Shown here piece after piece: positions 20,973 through 32,070 of a stretch of DNA of 64,000 nucleotides. A program made the position numbers and the translations under genes. Origin of the DNA: Oscheius onirici (taxonomy: Eukaryota > Nematoda > Chromadorea > Rhabditida > Rhabditidae). Positions within the stretch are counted from its first letter, which is position 1; each line of letters begins with the position of its first letter. The stretch covers positions 5,828,001 to 5,892,000 of the forward strand of contig OW051471.1 in the NCBI GenBank assembly GCA_932521025.1, read 5' to 3'. Under the pieces are notes generated by a model that had not been told where the DNA came from, did no database searches, and saw only the letters and a list, made by a program, of their open reading frames with translations.

Positions 20973-22995
20973 CTATTTTTGGCTCTTTTTCACTTTAACC
21001 GTCCCATAACGTTTCACCGTCCCATGGGATGGAAAAATTTTTTGACTGTCCCAAGTCCCAAAACGGATGTTTATCTGATTTTTTCCTTTTTCTGTTTTTG
21101 AGCTACATTTTTACACCTAACGATCCTTCCATTGATACTCATAATCAGTCTTTAGAAAGTACCTGGGGTGCTTTAAAGGTGATTTGTTTTTGATTTATAA
21201 ACGAACATTTTTTTTATTGACGGTATCAAGGGGGTTTCTAGATGGGGTCCCTTGCCGCTCCCATGGCTCGAATCCACTCTTCGCCGTCCTCTCTTGCCTG
21301 TCGCATCCACGTCGTCGAGATTCTCCCGATCCTCTCAGAGGCCTTCTTCAGATCGTCTTCCCATCTCATGTATGGCCTTCCGACGACTCGCCGCTGATCC
21401 AGAGGAGCCCATTCCGTCGTCGCTTTCGACCATCGCAAACCATCCATTTCTGCCAGTCGTCTCGCCCAGTTGAGCTTCCTTCTCCAAGCCAAGTTTAGGA
21501 TGTCTGGGAGAGCAGTCATTCTCCTCACGTCCTCATTCCTTCTACGGTCGAGAAGAGTGAAGCCCAGCATTGCTCTTTCCTGTCGTCGCTGCACTGCTGC
21601 TAGTTTCCTCAGGTTCTGAAAGGAGGAATTGAAGACTAGAAGGCTCTAGAGTTCGCAGCCGTACAGAAGACTTGGGACGATACAGGTCAGGTACTTTGCG
21701 CTTCATCTTCATCGGCACGGTCCTCTTGGTAAGGAAGAGACGGTGACGATTGAAAGCTCCCCACAAAGCTCCGATCCTTCGAGACAACTCCTGGCTCTCT
21801 GAGGTGCAGGTTACCGAACATCCAAGATAGGTGAAATGCTGGACAAACTGGATTGTCTGTCCAGACAGACGCAGATCTCCCTCGTAGGCATTGGTCATCG
21901 CAACTGTCTTGCGAAGGTTGACTTCCAATCCAATGCTACGGCTTACTTGTTCCAGTTCGGTTACCATCCGCTGTACAGCTCTCAGACTCTTTCCGACAAG
22001 AACGACGTCATCGGCGTAGCGAAGATGATTCAGCTTACGGCCGTTGATGTTGAAACCGAGGTCGTCCCAGTTGAGTCGACGAAAGATATCCTCCAGCACA
22101 GCGTTGAAGAGAAGTGGAGAGAGCACGCAGCCTTGGCGGACTCCGCGCTTGATCATCCACTAGATCTTCGTGCACCTTGATTTTGCAGCCAACTTGCGTG
22201 TAGACCTTCCGCAGCATCTCGACGTATAGTTGGTCCGCTCCGTGTTGTTGGAGAGAGTTCCACACGGCGTCCCACTCGATGGTGTCGTAGGCTTTCCGGA
22301 AATCGACAAACACTAGATACAGATGATTCCGATAACCGTAGGCCTTGTCGGTCAGCTGCTTGATGGTGTGAAGGTGTTCCACTGTGGAGTAGGTTCGACG
22401 AAATCCGGCCTGTTCGACTGGCTGGTTGAACTCCAAACTTTGATGCATCCTGGCCAACATAACTCGCGTGAACAGCTTGTATGGGGCTGGTAATACGGAG
22501 ATTGGGCGGAAGTTGGTCAGGTCGGTATGGTCTCCTTTCTTCGGGATGAGCGTAGTGATCGAATCTCCGAATCCGGGAGGAACCATATGGTGTTCAAGCA
22601 TCCGAGTGAAGAGACATGCTAGAAGAGGCACCATCTCAGCTTCCGCGACTCGGAGCTGCATCGTCGTTATGGAGTCATGGCCCGGAGCTGTCCTCATCTT
22701 CATAAACGAACAAGCTATTCTAATAGCGTTCTCTCCAGCGTCTGTATATAAGGTACAACCACCAAGATGCTCGATGGCTATATAGCATACCTGTTCCTGC
22801 GTGCTACTGCGACCGAAGCGGATTTTTGAGCATCTGTTGGTTTGCATGGCTGAGGGGTTTTCTACTCTCATACGGAATAGCCATGAAACATAAACTTTGC
22901 TGCATACATTCTTTTTTTACTGTTTTTTTTTCTTGGGACGGTCAAATTTTTTTCCTTCTCTTGGGACGGTTAAAGTGAAAAAGAGCCCTATTTTT
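20973..22995. mobile_element. hAT-like non-autonomous element (20981-22987) with 8-bp target duplication, split by an RTE LINE
   Basis: Ends GGCTCTTTTTCACTTTAACC(GTCCCA) and its exact reverse complement form terminal inverted repeats of about 26 nt. They are flanked on both sides by CTATTTTT (20973-20980 and 22988-22995), an 8-bp duplication typical of hAT elements. The bulk of the interior is a foreign LINE. The right end lies only 24 bp before the AUH start codon. Confidence 0.75.
21225..22871 (-). mobile_element. Dead, 5'-truncated RTE-clade non-LTR retrotransposon
   Basis: Reverse transcriptase blocks are clear: FRPISVLPAPYKLFTRVML, QAGFRRTYSTVEHLHTIKQL, FVDFRKAYDTIEW, GVRQGCVLSPLLFNAVLEDI, LRYADDVVLVGKS with the catalytic YADD, FTYLGCSVT, and the C-terminal RRQERAMLGFTLLDR. 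These fit the RTE clade. The endonuclease domain is missing and the frame is broken at about 22150 and again near 21690, with a TAG near 21650, so it cannot encode an active product. It lies inside the inverted-repeat element of 20981-22987. Confidence 0.85.
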
Positions 22996-23018
22996 GTTGC
23001 AAGTCAGAAAGTTTATAG

Positions 23019-24682
23019 ATGTTACGATCTCAACGGAGTGTTCGTCTCCTTCTGCGCGGATTCTGCTCGAATACCAAGCCGTTTACTTTAGACAGACTAG
23101 AAGGAAATGATCACGGTAAAATTCCTTTCTATTATTTAATGACACTTTTTAGGAATTGCCGTATTCAAAATGAATGTCCCCAAAACTAAAAATGCCATCA
23201 GCAAAGCCTTTCTACAAGGAGTAAGCTTTTTTTTCAAATTGCCTTGAAAAATAGTTTTCAGCTCCGAGAAAGCTTGCAAGAAGTAAAGTTCGACAAAGAA
23301 GTTCGTGTAGTTATTCTGAAAAGTGAAGTAGGTGGCACTTTTTGTACTGGAGCCGACCTGAAGGAGCGCAAAAGCATGCCTGTTGAAGATGTTCCCAAGT
23401 TTGTTGATTCACTGCGAACTACTTTCTCTGAGGTTTGCTTAAAAAACAACTATAACCGCAATATTTTATAGATAGAACGCCTTCCTCAACCCGTTATAGC
23501 TGCAATCGATGGGTACGCTCTTGGAGGAGGCTTCGAAATGGCCCTTGCGTGTGACATTCGACTCTCGAGTAAGTATCCTGGTAACAATTTTTGGTCCTAC
23601 TGTACTTTAGGCGGTCTTAAAAATAGGTTTAGGCGGTCTTAAATTTTTTTCAATTTTTCCGTAATCATCCTCCTCTTCCTCTCTCTGTCGTTTCCTTTCG
23701 GTCGTGTAAACGCACCCCGGTGCGCAACAGGGTTCGGCAGCTTCAGCTTCTCTTATCGGTCTTCTGATTTCTGAACACTATATAATTTTTTAACTAGAGC
23801 CAACTAAAACGATCTCTACGCCACCTGTACGGAACATGCCCACAGTTCATAAATGGATACCTCAATCAGTACCTATTCCGAAAATTTCACAGGACTAACT
23901 TTTATGCTATCTCTGCGTAGAAATCGCAAAGGACTTCCCGGTCTGATCTCTGTCTCTCTCAAAATCCCGATGTCCCTGTCTCCCTCTCTGAATCTCATGC
24001 TGTCTTTAACTTGCTCTAAATAAATAGTGTTGTTGCACTTTGCTTCTTTTATCCCATTCAAGGCAAAACGAAATAAAGTAAAATCAGAAAGATTGAAAAA
24101 CCCGATAAAACTGGAAAAAAATAAACAAAATATTCAAGACCGCCTAAACTCCCGTCGTTTAAGACCGCCCAAACTCCTTTTTGGTTTAAGACAGCCTAAA
24201 GTACAGTAGGACCCAATTTTTTAATGTTAATTTTATAGCTCCTGGCTCTAAAATTGGACTAACCGAGACAAAACTTGCTATTATTCCCGCTGCTGGAGGC
24301 ACGCAGCGACTTGTTCGAACTGTTGGCCCAGCGGTTGCAAAGGAGCTCATTTTCACGGCCAGAGTAGTGACTGGAGCCGAAGCAGAAAAACTAGGAATTG
24401 TAAATCAGTGTGTAGAGAACTCCTATGAAAAAGCACTGGAAATTGCACGACAAATCAAGGAAAGGGTATGTTGTACTATTTTAGTTTTCTTACCAAACCC
24501 TACAGGGACCTATTGCGATCAGAATGGCGAAAATCGCAATTGATACAGGATCGCAAATGGATCTGTCGAGTGGTCTTGTCGTCGAGCAACAGTGTTATGC
24601 TCAGATAATTCCAACCAAGGATCGAGTAGAAGGACTGACGGCTTTCGCTGAAAAACGCTCTCCAAATTACAGCGGCTCATAA
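23019..24682 (+). CDS. AUH: Methylglutaconyl-CoA hydratase, mitochondrial
   Basis: Six exons encode an enoyl-CoA hydratase/isomerase: an Arg-rich, Ser-containing presequence ([15 protein letters not shown]), [45 protein letters not shown] with the oxyanion-hole glycines, [20 protein letters not shown] with the acidic catalytic region, and the C-terminal [12 protein letters not shown], close to human AUH. AUH hydrates 3-methylglutaconyl-CoA in leucine breakdown in mitochondria. The ATG follows TTTATAG directly, a trans-splice acceptor. The fourth intron is enlarged by a transposon. MRPL46 follows 151 bp downstream, probably in the same operon. Confidence 0.9.
23585..24221. mobile_element. hAT-like MITE (23593-24213) in an AUH intron, with 8-bp target duplication
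   Basis: The 621-bp element has inverted ends GGTCCTACTGTACTTTAGGC / ...CCTAAAGTACAGTAGGACC and is flanked by perfect CAATTTTT duplications (23585-23592 and 24214-24221). Subterminal GGCGGTCTTAAA motifs repeat near both ends. There is no transposase ORF. It sits wholly inside the intron, so splicing of AUH can continue. Confidence 0.85.
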
Positions 24683-24833
24683 ACACGGATTTGTATAATC
24701 TTTAGAAGTCTATTTTGTACATTTTTAATAAATTTTCAATACACGGTCTTTGTTATTCTAGCACCAAAGCTTGAATTGCCTCTTCTACCTTTTTAACGCT
24801 ATCTTTTATAGTACGATCTAATTTATGTAGAGC

Positions 24834-25780
24834 ATGCGGGTGGTGCCACGAAAATGGGATATTTTCGCTTCAGTCGTTTTACGCAGAGACCCAGTAATCG
24901 CACCCACTCCGACAGAAATTGAACAAAGGTCAGTCTCGCATTTTCTTTAAAAGCAATAACTTAAAAGATATCGTCAGTCCCAGCTGCAAGAAGAGCATGA
25001 AAATTCTTTAGTTTGTGACTTTGAGCTGAAAGCTAGAAAAGACAAAAAACTGCTGGAAAAACGAGCCCAACTTGAGAAAGAAGGCAAAGAATTGTCGGAA
25101 TTAGACGGTGAAATTGGCATCACTAGTTCTATGCTCGTCGACGAATGGACTAAAAGGGCTGCGAATGTTACACAAAGGTATAGCAGATTTTTCCCCTCCT
25201 AATAACGTCTAGATACGGACTGGACAAGAAATCGGAAGTGACAAATGAGAAAAGTGTCTGGCGAGCTCTGGACAGAAAGTTGGTTCTTGTCGTGAAGCAA
25301 GACTTCGATAAAAACAAGTATTCGAGTCCTTGGATTCTGCCTCAGACGAAATACAAAGAAGGAGAATCTCTTCGCGAAGTTTGTTATCTCTTACATTAGA
25401 TTTTAACCGTTTTCAGACGGCTGAAAGATGTCTCGCAACAATTTTGACTGGAAGTTCCCAATCTTCGGTTGGTGGAAATGCTCCTTTCGCCGTTTTTGAC
25501 CACAAGTATATTTTCGTCATTATTCTAATTTATCTTCAGATATCCCAAAGCATTGTCACACCAGACTGGAGCGGATGGTGCCAAACTTTTCTTCTTCAAT
25601 GCTTTGGTAATTCCCACTTGGAATGACACAATCGTCAATTCGCAAAAGGTATTCTTTTTCAGTACTTTCTAAACTCAGCTTCAGGTTTCTGACTTCAAAT
25701 GGCTTAACAGTGAGGAACTTTGGAGTGTTGTCCCCGGAACGGCCTACAAAAAGGCGATGCGAAGCGCCTTGTTGGAATGA
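24834..25780 (+). CDS. MRPL46: Mitochondrial large ribosomal subunit protein L46
   Basis: Six exons encode KWDIFASVVLRRDPVIAP, a charged helical middle, RALDRKLVLVVKQDFDKN, SPWILPQTKYKEGESLRE, TAERCLATILTGSSQSSVGG NAPFAVFDHK, TGADGAKLFFFNAL and a C-terminal VVPGTAYKKAM. These match human MRPL46 (NRKLDRNLVLLV, VWILPQ, GETLRGTAERTLA, GAKVFFFKALL), a nudix-fold structural protein of the mitoribosome. The start lies 3 nt after a TTTATGTAG acceptor and 151 bp after AUH, consistent with the downstream gene of an operon; both products are mitochondrial. Confidence 0.9.
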
Positions 25781-25835
25781 CTGCTATTAGAAAATAGACT
25801 TGTTATGAAGTTAAGACCATTTTATTGAACATGAT

Positions 25836-27966
25836 TCAATCACTGTCTTCTTCATCACTGGAGACAATCTTCTTCTTGTGCTCTTGCTTTTTGCGGCGAT
25901 ACTCCTCGTCAGAATCAGAAGCATCCTCTTTGCTCTTTTCGATCCTCTTAGCTTCATCGTCACTCTCATCCGAACTGGCTCCAATAAGAGGCGCGTCTCG
26001 GCGGGCCTTTCCTCTTTTCGGAGATTCATCTTCTTAAAAAAATGCACGTCAAAAATAATGGGAGGTTCTCACCGGAAAAGTCTCCCCTGCCCTCCAAAAA
26101 TCCACTCGACATTCTGTGACGATCGTATCGCTCCCGATCACGTCTTTTCGTCGTTTGATCACGCTCACGTCTGTACGCAGCTCGCAGAGCCTCTTCCTCG
26201 CGGCGAATTAGATCCTGAGGCAAAATGAAACTTGTTTAAATTTGAACAAAAAACCTTCTTGGCATCGTCCGGATTGACTCCAACTTCTTCAATAAAGCGT
26301 ACTTGTCCGGACTTTTTCGTTCGATCGGCGACAGTCATGGTGACCTTTTTATGCGTTTTACTTTCCGTTGTGCTGGGACGGAACTTGATTCTATTCGTGA
26401 AAATGCCACAGCCGGTAAGTCCGTGAGTCTGACGAATGAAAAGATGCATAGGAGCATGAAGACGGGTGTTCTGACATTCGAAGATCTCGTTTCCGACCAT
26501 AAGCGACATTCTGTAAAAACATAAAAATTCAGAAGAAACAAAAGTACCAGCTTGGCAAATACAATGTTCTTTGCGCTTTCATGATAGCACCAGTAGCCTA
26601 CGGCAGCTTGCGCAGCCTCCGTATTTTGATGACAAGTTATTAGTGAGCCTCTCTTGGTTGTTATACCTTCTAACTAACTTCCCCCCAGATGCGTTTCCTG
26701 GACCGGTCCAATTCTTGAATGGCGACGGGCGGACCGGATTTTCAAATTGGACCGGTCCGCCCGCCGCCATTTAAAAAATGGACCGGACCAGCCGGTCCGA
26801 GCGCACATGCTTGCGTTCGATAAAAGATTAATATGACAAAAATCGACATGTTATGCTAGTCTCGACAACTGCGGACACCATTGCACTTTAGTAAAGAAAG
26901 ATCAATAGGAAGAGAAAAACTCACGTTCCATCGCTCCATTTGACAATTTTTGCGTTGCTTTCGTAGCTCGGATCTGCCTCAGTACCAGTTTGACGCCAGC
27001 GGAGCGTGTTTTCTACCTAAAAGTATGTTTTCAATAGGGAAACAATAGAATAACCTTCAGTTTTAGCCTGTTCCTGCCTTCTTCGTCCATCACATCATTT
27101 TCGTCGTAAATGTCCTCGTAATGTTCAGGCACAAAAGGTTTCGTCTCAATCGAAAGGAAATTTGGCATCTGAATATTCACTCTTCTCGTAGCATCAACAA
27201 AAGCTTACTCGAACATGATACAAATCATTATCGTAAAGCAGTTTCACCCGAACGCATTCTCCCTAGAAATTGATTTTAGAGGAATAAGGGTTCTCTGACC
27301 TTTACAATTTTCGTCTTTACTGTTTCTTCTTCCATTGGAGAATTGAGCCTGTCATCTCGAGTTTGATCGTTCGTTTCTTCTTCATCTTCAACAGAGTGAC
27401 GTTTGCCAACATCGCCCTCGGCATTGTCAGAATCCGACGACAAATCGTCTCCGAAAACATCGCCCTGAGAGGAAGACTTTACTACCTAAAATACCTTTTT
27501 TCTGAATTATCAAAAATTATACCTTTTTGCCCATCTCTTCATCGCTCGAGCTGTCCACCAGACGACGCTTTCCAACTTCGGGTGTAGGAGATGCATGAGA
27601 TCGCTCGCTGTCGCTTCCGACATCTTAATTCTAGCTACACAGACGTTTTACATCAAGCGATACCTGCTCGAGGAGCATTTACTTGGTCCAGTTGATTGTC
27701 CATGAGAATGTCGGCATTCGATGCATGCGAACGAGCGGAAGACGATGAAGAGCTTCTAGTTCTGCAACAGATATGTATGGTTTGAGCAAAGTACATGCCA
27801 ATAAAATTTTCAACTGTTTTCTAAATTCAAAATATTCAAAGGTGTTGGCAATGGATCGTTTTCAATAGCTTAACTGTCATTGAAAGATTTACTCAAGCGA
27901 ACGAGTTATAGCTAACCTTGGTTGCTCAACATTCGACGATGGACCTTCGCTGTCAGATGAAGACAT
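25836..27966 (-). CDS. LEO1: RNA polymerase-associated protein LEO1 (Paf1 complex)
   Basis: An acidic serine-rich N-terminus (MSSSDSEGPSS) leads to the LEO1 core: VENTLRWRQTGTEADPSYES, NAKIVKWSDGT, MSLMVGNEIFECQNTRLHAP, MHLFIRQTHGLTGCGIFTNR, IKFRPSTTESKTHKKVTMTV, then RREEEALRAAYRRER and a tail of SDEEDSD. Human LEO1 has VENTIRWR, ESNARIVKWSDGS, LGNEVFDVY, LFIRQGTGLQGQAVF in the same order. LEO1 is a Paf1-complex subunit in transcription elongation and histone modification. About nine exons; one intron holds a GC-rich palindrome. The gene is convergent with MRPL46, 55 bp apart. Confidence 0.92.
26699..26800. repeat. GC-rich palindrome GGACCGGTCC in a LEO1 intron
   Basis: Arms GGACCGGTCCAATTCTTGAA... 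and ...ATTGGACCGGTCCGCCCG pair around an ATTTTCAAATT centre. The intron (about 26523-26926) is roughly tenfold longer than its neighbours. No clear target duplication seen. Confidence 0.6.
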
Positions 27967-28155
27967 TCCTGCAATGTGCAGTTTGAAAAAAAGCAAGGAG
28001 CGAGAAATCGATTGTCAGCAGCGCGCATTTATGTAGATGTGGTAGCAACCACGAAGCAACAACTTGACATACAGGATTTTTCATTTGCGGTAAAAAGCGA
28101 AGTAATACAAAACGAATTCAATTTTGGGTGCTTCTCAATCAATAAAAGACGTCAT

Positions 28156-30371
28156 CTAGACCATGGGCAGGCGCTGCGATCCACGAGGTGTAGCTCGTTC
28201 CTGTAATTCTAATACATATTAATCTACAGCAAAAACTGACCCTTGTAGAACTACCGGAGCCTGGTCTCGCGTTGGAGTTGTTGATTAGACGCTCTACCAT
28301 AAGTTTTCCATATTTCAGCCGGTTCACAAAATTTTGATCAGTTCCGTTCTTCACCAGATCACTAAGCTTGTAAACGTGGAACTGCTTGCGTTCGTCAATG
28401 TAAGTTACAGCTTGCATCAGTGGGCAGAAAATAAGTTTAGTGTGATCCTGAATTGAGAATTGTATGTCACTCGGGGAAAACACGTACATCGAAGTAGTTG
28501 ATCTGAAGCGTTCCGTTGCTGAGGTGGAGGACGATTGCGGATCTTGTGCGGAACCAGGTACGAAGAACAGGAAGACGTGCAAGATCATCTCCCTCCTAAA
28601 GTATACATTATTATGTGGAAAAAAATGCTTACCCTGGCCGCCAAGTCTCCACCAGCACGAATCAGATGCTCATTCATGTAGGAGCGGAAGTATTTGAGCA
28701 AAGTGACCTTCTTTGTCAGATCGGCCGGATGAGCCTCAAGCGAGTAATAGTGTTCCTTTTCACTTTTTTCGATGTAGGTCAGCTCATTACCGGCTTCGTC
28801 CAGAACAAGTTTAGTGCTGTCGTTGAAAAGAACGCCAACCTAAATTTGGAGTGAATACAATGGAAAGATTTAAACTGACGGAATTGTCGGAAAGTTGATA
28901 GCCGATGCCATATTTATCAGAGTAGTCGACCCATTTACTGATCCAGAAAACAGGCGTACACTCGGGCGACTCATCTTCATCGCGGTTAGCAGAAGGTTGC
29001 TGAAATCGAAGCTGGACGTCATAAAACAAAGAGCATACTTTGGTGACTTGAGTAGTACAAACAGATGTGAGCAGCGCGTGTAACTCACGGAGATATCCGT
29101 CGGAAGGGTTGGAGACAGCTGCTAGAATCAACGACTTGGGAATACTGCAAAAACAGCTTACGATCGCGTATATTTTCGCCATTTTCGGCAACATCAGCGA
29201 GGTAACGGTGTTGAGCTACTAGGTCATTTCGGACGAGCTGACGTGGCGTCAGAACTTGTCTTGATCCGTCGTCCATTCTAACTCTGACAGGCGATGGCTG
29301 AGCTCTCATCTCATCTCTGGTGAACTTCGGGGCCATGGTCAAGCAAGAAACCGGCAGACGCTTGGGAAGAAAGCCATTCGAGAAGAATTGATGCTGCAGG
29401 CACTGAAACAAAAATATGCTAAACTACCATTATGCGAATGAACCTGTCGAACAGAAGGTCGCTTCTGTGGATCAGCCGCAAGGAGGATTGTGATTAGATC
29501 GCTTGAATACTGTGGAGCGTTGGGAGGGATCTTGTACTGATTGAGCTTGATTCGATTGTAAGTGTCCTAAAAATTATGATGTTCATGTATGCAAAAAAAA
29601 TGAAACCTTGAGCGACTGAGTTTCGAAAGGAGGACGACCGAAGAGCAGTGTGTAAAGAATGCATCCAATAGCCCAAACATCCACTTCAAAAGAGTGACCT
29701 TTCTTGTCGAGAACTTCAGGGGCTATGTAGTTGGGCGTTCCACAAAGGGTCTTCTTTTTCTCTCCAGGCACATCGACAATCGTAGCCAGTCCGAAGTCTC
29801 CAATCTTCACTTGCATCTCTTCGTTAAGGAACAAGTTTCCTAACTTGAGGTCTCGGTGGATTATCCGCTTGTCCTCATGAAGGTAGCGAACAGCCTCGCA
29901 GACCTAAATAAGCGGCGGTGCTAAATAAACCATGGGGCTTACGTGAATAGTAAAGTAGCGAGCTTCCGGTTCGGTCACAGCTCTTCTTCTCTTGTGCAAC
30001 TCCATCAGAGATCGACGGGCGCACAATTCCAACGTAATATAAACGTTGTCGACGTCCTCGAAGCACGTGAAAAGCTTCACTACATGTGGATGTGCCAGGC
30101 TTTGATGGATTTGCACTTCTTGAGTCATCTATAACTTTTGGGGTGTTCGAGTTCAAGTTAACCAAACCTTTTCACGTTGATATGGCTTCTGAAGAAGCGT
30201 CTTGCTCACAATCTTTCCTGCGAAGAGCTCGTTCGTCCGGGTATCCGTTAGCTCGTAGCATCTAGCGAAGCCACCTTTCCCAAGAAATTTGCCTCTAGCG
30301 TAGACAACATTGCGAGTCTTGTCGAAAACTTGATCTGGAACATCTTTCAACTGCTCCTTTCTCTTCTCCAT
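28156..30371 (-). CDS. PLK1: Polo-like kinase
   Basis: The kinase domain shows [19 protein letters not shown] (glycine loop), FAGKIVSK (ATP lysine), [21 protein letters not shown] and [11 protein letters not shown], all intact. Two polo boxes follow: [20 protein letters not shown] with [11 protein letters not shown], and [20 protein letters not shown]. PLKs control centrosome maturation, mitotic entry and cytokinesis, with polo boxes docking on primed phosphosites. About nine exons. The ATG lies 2 nt after a CGTATTTTTAG acceptor. The C-terminus ends GSQRLPMV. The kinase appears active. Confidence 0.93.
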
Positions 30372-30766
30372 CCCTAAAAATACGGTTATTTACAAAATGG
30401 CAAGGGTAAAGAAAAAATAGAAGCTGCGGAAAGTGCAATAGTTCGAAATAAAGTGGCTCCCGCGTTGGCAATTGGGACGCGTTTACCGCAAAGCGCCGAT
30501 GACCATGCAAGACCCCCATAGGTTGACCTATATTGTTTGAGAAAATGGTGACGGCTTCTCAATATTGAATAGGGAGAGCTGCATAGATGAAACTTGTAAA
30601 TTATATCACGCTAGAACAAATTGTGGTCGCATTTCAAACCACAATAGTTTGTTCAGCAGCTCAGCGGAGAAAGGGTCAAAAGCGTTTAGTCCGTCCAATT
30701 TTTACGGAGAATTTCTGGACCTTTAAAATGCGTCGTGACGAGACCCGTATAACATGCAAACGTTGG

Positions 30767-31140
30767 ATACTCAGCAGATGTGCGGGAATGGCCAAAAAAA
30801 TTCCCGCGGGAATGTTTAGTCTCAAAAAATTTTCCCGCGGGAGGGAATCCCGTGCCCACTTTTATTCCCGCGGGAATATTCCCGTAAGAAGCAGTTTTTC
30901 CAGCGGGATTTTTCAAAAAAGCTAATTTCGCTTGTTTTCGTTATGCAACGAATTTTCGTGCAGATTTTTCGCGCTGAAAAACTTGGTCCTCCCTTGATTT
31001 TTGCCGACGAAAAACTCAAAAATGGCAAGAAAAAGATTCGGAATTTTTCCGCGGGAATTCTTGGTCTCAAAAATTATTCCCGCGGGACGCGGAAGGGAAT
31101 CCCGTGACCATTTTCATTCCCGCACATCTCTGATACTCAG
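30767..31140. mobile_element. CCCGCGGG-rich hAT-like MITE (30775-31132) with 8-bp target duplication
   Basis: Ends CAGATGTGCGGGAATG / CATTCCCGCACATCTCTG, flanked by ATACTCAG on both sides (30767-30774 and 31133-31140). Inside, TTCCCGCGGGAA-type palindromes repeat at least five times. A partial relative lies at 48110-48200. Confidence 0.8.
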
Positions 31141-31223
31141 CCAAAATTACGCACCCAAAACTTTAATTTACCCTAATAATTTGAATTTGGTTGGCTGAGT
31201 ATCCAACGTTTGCATGTTATACG

Positions 31224-31600
31224 CAGGCTTGTTGCGCTGCGGCCAGGTTGGACTTTGCGGCGGGCTAAAAAAATTCATTTCGCATTTTTTTTTGTTTCCA
31301 AATACGTCCCCTGATTTAGTTTTGCCATCAAAAAAATTAGAAGAAAATCGAAAACTGACGACAAAAATAGAAGAAAATGCGGATTTTTGACGAAATTCGG
31401 TAAAAATAGCAGTTTTCTTCTATTTTCATTGTCAGTTTTCGATTTTCTTCCAATTTTTCTGATGGCAAAACTAAATCTAATCGGGGGACGTATGTGGAAA
31501 CAAAAAAAATCAGAAAAAAATGCGAAATGAACTTTTTTTGGCCCGCCGCAAAGTCCAACCTGGCCGCAGCGCGGCGCAGCGCAGGTTTTCAACAAGCCTG
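31224..31600. mobile_element. Long foldback MITE, family A, copy 1
   Basis: The element runs CAGGCTTGTTG...CAACAAGCCTG; almost the whole 377 bp is one palindrome (arms contain GGCCAGGTTGGACTTTGCGG and its complement). Flanks GTTATAC(G) and GTTATAC(A) are a near-perfect 8-bp duplication. Copies 2 and 3 are at 46593-46968 and 48478-48894. Confidence 0.85.
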
Positions 31601-31672
31601 GTTATACAGGTCTCGTCACGACGCATTTTACAGGTCCAGAAATCCTCCGTAAAAATTGGATGGACTATTTAA

Positions 31673-32070
31673 CTAGAAAAAAGTAGGAAAATAAACAATT
31701 TAGGATTTGTGAAAGAAATGTTGTCAATAAATCGTTCCAAGGCAAAGCTTACAATTAGAGTACGGTAGCCAAAGGGGGTTTTAAATTTTCTCTAATAAGT
31801 ACTTCAAGCTTTTGGCTTATCGTCCTCGAAACATCCAAAGTTATACAGACTCACTACCGGAAAATACCGCATTTTGATCCAAATTTGCCTCACAAATATC
31901 TAGTTAGTATACCTAAATGTATTGTGTCAAAAATTACTTCCCTTTCCTTATTGGTCATCCAGATGTGCCTCCTTGTACTAGCCGGTGCCTTTCCTTCCCC
32001 TGAATCAGCAGCTAAGTCTCTAACCCAACATGAATATAAGCACGGTCTGTATCGTCTCATCGCAGTCAAC
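31673..32070. other. Intergenic, no gene recognised
   Basis: AT-rich. An open frame on the plus strand runs into the Ly6-like gene's first exon but has no independent support. Confidence 0.4.

Larger units (their letters stand above)
30687..31672. repeat. Foldback element carrying two further elements
   Basis: The host is a large palindrome. Its left arm (30687-30774) reads GTCCGTCCAATTTTTACGG...CCCGTATAACATGCAAACGTTGGATACTCAG; its right arm is split into 31184-31222 and 31601-31672. The loop between arms (31133-31184) is AT-rich. Two other palindromes are inserted, one at ATACTCAG and one at GTTATAC; both host sites are duplicated. No ORF of note. Confidence 0.75.
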
